Source: Enterobacter sp. (GTDB taxonomy: Bacteria; Pseudomonadota; Gammaproteobacteria; Enterobacterales; Enterobacteriaceae). Taken from it: a DNA stretch of 37,028 bases. Under the pieces are notes generated by a model that searched no databases, was not told where the DNA came from, and saw nothing but the letters and a program-made list of their open reading frames with translations. The DNA lies in contig JALCNW010000044.1 of the NCBI GenBank assembly GCA_022649305.1, positions 1 to 37,028 of the forward strand, given 5' to 3'. Positions 33,755-37,028 of this stretch are shown here, in pieces. A program made the translations under genes and the position numbers. Every line of letters starts with the position of its first letter. Positions within the stretch are counted from its first letter, which is position 1.

Positions 33755-34075
33755 ATGAAACGACTCTTTGCAATTTGGCTGTTAACGCTTGGGATCAGTG
33801 CGCAGGTTCAGGCGATCACACTAAATGAAGCGCGAACTCAGGGGCGAGTGGGGGAAACCCTGAGCGGCTACATTGCGCCGCTGCGTCAGGATGCCGACAC
33901 GCTGGCGCTGGTTAACGATATCAACGCAGCGCGTAGCGAAAGCTATCAAAAACTGGCAGACAGCAACAATCTGCCGGTGGATGAAGTGGCAAAAATGGCG
34001 GGACAAAAACTGGTCACGCGCGCGCAGCCGGGCGAGTACGTGAAAGGCCTGAACGGCAAATGGTTTAAAAAGTGA
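33755..34075 (+). CDS. ydbL: YdbL, periplasmic DUF1318 chaperone-like protein
   Basis: A 106-aa exported protein: signal peptide to about residue 20 (VQA-ITLNEA) and a DUF1318 core with LADSNNLPVDEVAKMAGQKL and the end GEYVKGLNGKWFKK. In E. coli YdbL modulates YnbE multimerisation. It is the third gene of the ydbH-ynbE-ydbL operon, 7 bp after ynbE. Confidence 0.93.
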   Translation: MKRLFAIWLLTLGISAQVQAITLNEARTQGRVGETLSGYIAPLRQDADTLALVNDINAARSESYQKLADSNNLPVDEVAKMAGQKLVTRAQPGEYVKGLNGKWFKK

Positions 34076-34129
34076 CCAGCGGTACGGTCACAAGGTTGCG
34101 CGACAATTTCTGAGCGCCACTCACTTCCA

Positions 34130-35236
34130 TTAACTTAACCATCGGTTTCGCCCAGTCTCTTTAGCGCGATACAACGCGGCATCTGCCTGGGCAATGATCT
34201 GGCTGGCGGACATGCCCGGCGCGAAACCGGCAATTCCCATGCTCACCGTCACGTATTCGCTTACCGTTGAGGCCTCGTGCGCAATCGCTGCGGTACGCAG
34301 GCTTTCCTGAATACGCGCCGCCACCTGCGTCGCTAATTTCTCTGGGCAATCAAAGAGGATCACCACGAACTCCTCGCCGCCGTAACGTGACACCACATCC
34401 TCGGGCGTGCGCACCGATTGTTTAAGCACCTGCGCGACGCGGGTTAAACAGTCATCGCCCGCCTGATGGCCGTAACTGTCGTTGTAGTGTTTGAAAAAAT
34501 CGACGTCCAGCATGATGACGGTGAAGGTTTTTTTCTGCTGAATCGCGCTCTCAAGCACGTTTTCCATTGCCCGACGGTTGGCGGTTTCGGTCATGGGATC
34601 CGTGTGGGCGAGCGCGTCAAGACGGGCAATCAGCAGCTGATTTTGTTGGTTTCGCTGCCAGGCCTCGTTAAACCAGCGCAGCAGAATGAAACGTCCGCAA
34701 ATCAGGATCAGCGTAAAGACAAGCCAGACGACGGCGAAACGAATATTGATGCCCTGATTCAGCACCACACTCGCCATCGGCAGCGTGAGCCAGAGCGGTA
34801 AAACGAAGGCTAACAGACCCGCTGGGTGGAAATAGAGTGCGGCCATTGCCGACAGCAGCAGGATGACGCATAACGGCCAGGCATGCGGCAACTGCCAGTC
34901 GGTGATAAACCAGTAGCAGGATAGCGACCACAGCAGGCCGGTGATGAAAAGGACGAAACCGACACCGTGCTTTTGTCTCCACGCCATCAGCGTGAAAACC
35001 GCCGAGAAAAGAATAATGCCCAGCATCAAGGCATCAATCATCTGCGTGAGGCGTAAACCCGCATGATAAATATTGTCGATATTATGAAACAGCACGTTAC
35101 GCAGCAAAATCATCAGCGCAAAGCTGACGTTGACGAAAGCCAGCCAGGGCAGGTTGATAGCCAACCCGTGGGAAACCATGGCTTCACGAGTGGGCCATGA
35201 CGTTAATTCGAAGCGGGGTAACTGCCTGTTATCCAT
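34130..35236 (-). CDS. Membrane-bound GGDEF diguanylate cyclase
   Basis: A 368-aa protein with about six N-terminal membrane helices (residues 27-200) as the sensor, and a C-terminal GGDEF domain with DPMTETANRRAM, the metal-binding DVDFFKHYND and the active-site RYGGEEF. It makes c-di-GMP, promoting biofilm and reducing motility. The product-inhibition site upstream is TPED instead of RxxD, so feedback control may be weak. I prefer the ATG at 35236; a GTG 20 codons further upstream is also open, and neither has a strong ribosome site. It is inserted between ydbL and azoR. Confidence 0.88.
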   Translation of the reverse strand: MDNRQLPRFELTSWPTREAMVSHGLAINLPWLAFVNVSFALMILLRNVLFHNIDNIYHAGLRLTQMIDALMLGIILFSAVFTLMAWRQKHGVGFVLFITGLLWSLSCYWFITDWQLPHAWPLCVILLLSAMAALYFHPAGLLAFVLPLWLTLPMASVVLNQGINIRFAVVWLVFTLILICGRFILLRWFNEAWQRNQQNQLLIARLDALAHTDPMTETANRRAMENVLESAIQQKKTFTVIMLDVDFFKHYNDSYGHQAGDDCLTRVAQVLKQSVRTPEDVVSRYGGEEFVVILFDCPEKLATQVAARIQESLRTAAIAHEASTVSEYVTVSMGIAGFAPGMSASQIIAQADAALYRAKETGRNRWLS

Positions 35237-35296
35237 TAACGGGACGTCTTCATTCTGGGGCGCGGATGCGCAGAAAATAAAGGGCGGACATTCCAC

Positions 35297-35488
35297 CCAC
35301 GATGTACCAATATCATGACATCATTATTTTAAACCAGAATAAAAACTTAACCATATGCGCTATCAGCTGATGATGGCGCATATAGTTGACAATTAGCGTT
35401 AGCCCTCTCTGGCGAGAGGGCTAAACAAGGTGCATTGAGATCCATTACCTTTCTGCCAGATACGCGGGGATTGCTCCCCGCGTTTTAG
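35297..35488. other. Intergenic region with stems between the cyclase and hok
   Basis: Contains inverted repeats ATATGCGC/GCGCATAT (35353-35360, 35376-35383), TTAGCCCTCTC/GAGAGGGCTAA (around 35399-35423, 4-nt loop) and ACGCGGGG/CTCCCCGCGT (around 35462-35482) followed by TTTT on the plus strand. On the minus strand these make the structured 3' part of the hok message. A TTGACA also occurs at 35386 but without a good -10. Confidence 0.45.
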
Positions 35489-35641
35489 CTACTTCTTCGA
35501 TTCGTAGGCGAGAACAGTTTTAAACTCCATACCCCTTTCCTTCAGGCTCAATTCGCATAGCGTCTCGCGCACTAAAAGCGTGAATCCCAGTACTGTAAAA
35601 CACAGCACTACAATGGCCACCAGGGCGTACTTTGTCAGCAT
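35489..35641 (-). CDS. hok: Hok/Gef-family membrane toxin
   Basis: A 50-aa Hok-family peptide ([20 protein letters not shown]...) with one membrane helix (about 5-24), the family motif [19 protein letters not shown] and the end VLAYESKK. Overproduced Hok collapses the membrane potential. AGGAGG lies 6 nt before the ATG; the frame extends 11 codons upstream but this would be the mok-type leader. The sok-type antisense RNA on the plus strand probably keeps it silent. Many chromosomal hok genes are inactive; the coding part here is intact. Confidence 0.85.
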   Translation of the reverse strand: MLTKYALVAIVVLCFTVLGFTLLVRETLCELSLKERGMEFKTVLAYESKK

Positions 35642-35670
35642 GTTATTGCCTCCTTGCTCAGAAGGGGCTA

Positions 35671-35735
35671 ACATCCAACTTGTGAGGTTTTTGGATGGTA
35701 GCCCCAGGTTGATAGAAATATCTCCTGGGGCTTTT
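35671..35735 (+). ncRNA. sok: Probable sok-type antisense RNA
   Basis: On the plus strand, opposite to the hok leader, two stems lie in series: CATCCAA/TTGGATG (35672-35697) and AGCCCCAGG/CCTGGGGCT (35700-35732), the second followed by TTTT. The latter has the form of the terminator of chromosomal Sok RNAs (…GGTTGATAG-AAATATC…). The 5' end is estimated only; a weak promoter with -35 TTGTCA is around 35634. Confidence 0.55.
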
Positions 35736-35880
35736 CACTTTCCAGCCTCCTGCAAGTTTGCCTGAAACTGGTCAGTCTCAAGCACCCGCCGGCATCATAG
35801 GGATTTCTTTCTGGACATGCTGGTTTCGTAGCAGATTTTACGAGGAATCTCGTAAAGTTGTGGCGTGAGCGGGGAAAGGA

Positions 35881-35909
35881 AAACCCCTCCCACCGGGCGG
35901 TGAGAGGGG
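35881..35909 (-). terminator. Intrinsic terminator of azoR
   Basis: On the minus strand CCCCTCTCACC and GGTGGGAGGGG pair with one mismatch, followed by TTTTCC, a few bases after the azoR stop. Confidence 0.8.
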
Positions 35910-35915
35910 AAAATC

Positions 35916-36578
<663 letters not shown>

Positions 36579-36721
36579 TCACAATCCTGTCGCAGGGATA
36601 GCGCAATATATCGAATCCAATGTTCGAAATTTTTGAATAAGGCAGGAGAAGTGCCGTTGTGGTACTCTACACCTATCATTAAAACGAGATTTCACCCGGC
36701 AGAGCACTGCCCGCTAACGCT

Positions 36722-37028
36722 ATGACAGAACAACAAAAACTCACCTTCCCGATGCTGCAACGCCAGCTTGATTCGCTGATGCTGCGCGACAAACAACGCT
36801 TTGCGCGCCGCCTGCAGGGTATTAAGAAGGTTAAAAATCCTGAATCACAACAGGCCATTTATCAGGAGATGGCGAAAGAGATTGAACAGGCCGCAGGTAA
36901 GGTCGTGCTGCGCGAAGCCGCACGCCCGGACATTACCTATCCGGAAAACCTGCCCGTCAGTCAGAAAAAACAGGAAATTTTGGAAGCCGTACGCGACCAC
37001 CAGGTGGTGATCGTGGCGGGGGAAACTG
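36722..37028 (+). CDS. hrpA: HrpA, DEAH-box RNA helicase (5' end only)
   Basis: The first 102 codons of HrpA; the gene runs off the right edge. The start MTEQQKLTFPMLQRQLDSLM matches E. coli, and the fragment ends in VVIVAGET, the first part of the Walker A motif. In E. coli this about 1300-aa helicase rescues stalled or collided ribosomes. It is divergent from azoR, with about 200 bp between. Confidence 0.94.
   Translation, partial: MTEQQKLTFPMLQRQLDSLMLRDKQRFARRLQGIKKVKNPESQQAIYQEMAKEIEQAAGKVVLREAARPDITYPENLPVSQKKQEILEAVRDHQVVIVAGET

Overview
The window comes from the chromosome of an enterobacterium close to Escherichia, Salmonella, Citrobacter and Enterobacter. About half of its genes can be matched almost residue for residue to E. 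coli K-12 genes of the replication-terminus region: ynfG, ynfE, ynfD, ynfC, speG, ynfB, ynfA, rspA, rspB, ydfJ, ydfI, ydfH, ydfG, dcp, ldhA, ydbH, ynbE, ydbL, azoR and hrpA. I cannot fix the genus from this sequence alone. No tRNA or rRNA gene, CRISPR array, transposase or integrase was seen.

Layout. (1) 1-2.96 kb, minus strand: a DMSO-reductase-type molybdoenzyme operon (ynfE then ynfG, with no ynfF between), preceded by ynfD. ynfE has an FNR-like site, and its ribosome binding site lies in a perfect 15-bp stem. (2) 3.27-4.30 kb: an inserted family-2 O-methyltransferase. (3) 4.4-7.7 kb: ynfC and speG, separated by an inserted type VI secretion cassette with a Tlde1-like peptidoglycan effector, a membrane immunity protein, an unknown 62-aa protein and an hcp gene broken by an in-frame TAG. 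(4) 7.7-16.2 kb: ynfB and ynfA, then the uninterrupted rspA-rspB-ydfJ-ydfI sugar-acid cluster, a UspG-like gene, the GntR regulator ydfH (rspR) and ydfG. In E. coli K-12 this cluster is split inside ydfJ by the Qin prophage. (5) 16.2-23.3 kb, inserted between ydfG and dcp: a truncated ProC-like gene and a TetR / membrane-fusion lipoprotein / RND pump / FabF-like synthase set. The last three genes overlap by ATGA, and two matched palindromes form a candidate TetR operator pair. (6) 23.4-25.5 kb: dcp. (7) 25.5-29.7 kb, accessory: an old-yellow-enzyme reductase with a NemR-like redox regulator and duplicated operator, then a second TetR gene divergent from an NTF2-like and an NAD(P)-binding protein gene behind a strong promoter with two operators. 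(8) 29.7-37.0 kb: ldhA, the ydbH-ynbE-ydbL intermembrane lipid-transport operon, a membrane diguanylate cyclase, a hok/sok-type toxin-antitoxin locus, azoR and the 5' end of hrpA.

How the parts work together. The rsp cluster fits a hexonate pathway: uptake by YdfJ, C5 oxidation by RspB, reduction by YdfI and dehydration by RspA, under YdfH control. The TetR-RND-FabF set looks like one regulon that joins efflux to a spare fatty-acid condensing enzyme. The 25.5-29.7 kb block looks like two neighbouring electrophile- or redox-responsive regulons. The three main insertions (methyltransferase, T6SS cassette, pump operon) sit between genes that are adjacent in E. coli, while dcp next to ldhA marks a rearrangement relative to E. 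coli. The least explained and most interesting items are the pump-FabF operon, the stem that hides the ynfE ribosome binding site, and the decaying T6SS effector cassette with its unknown first gene.
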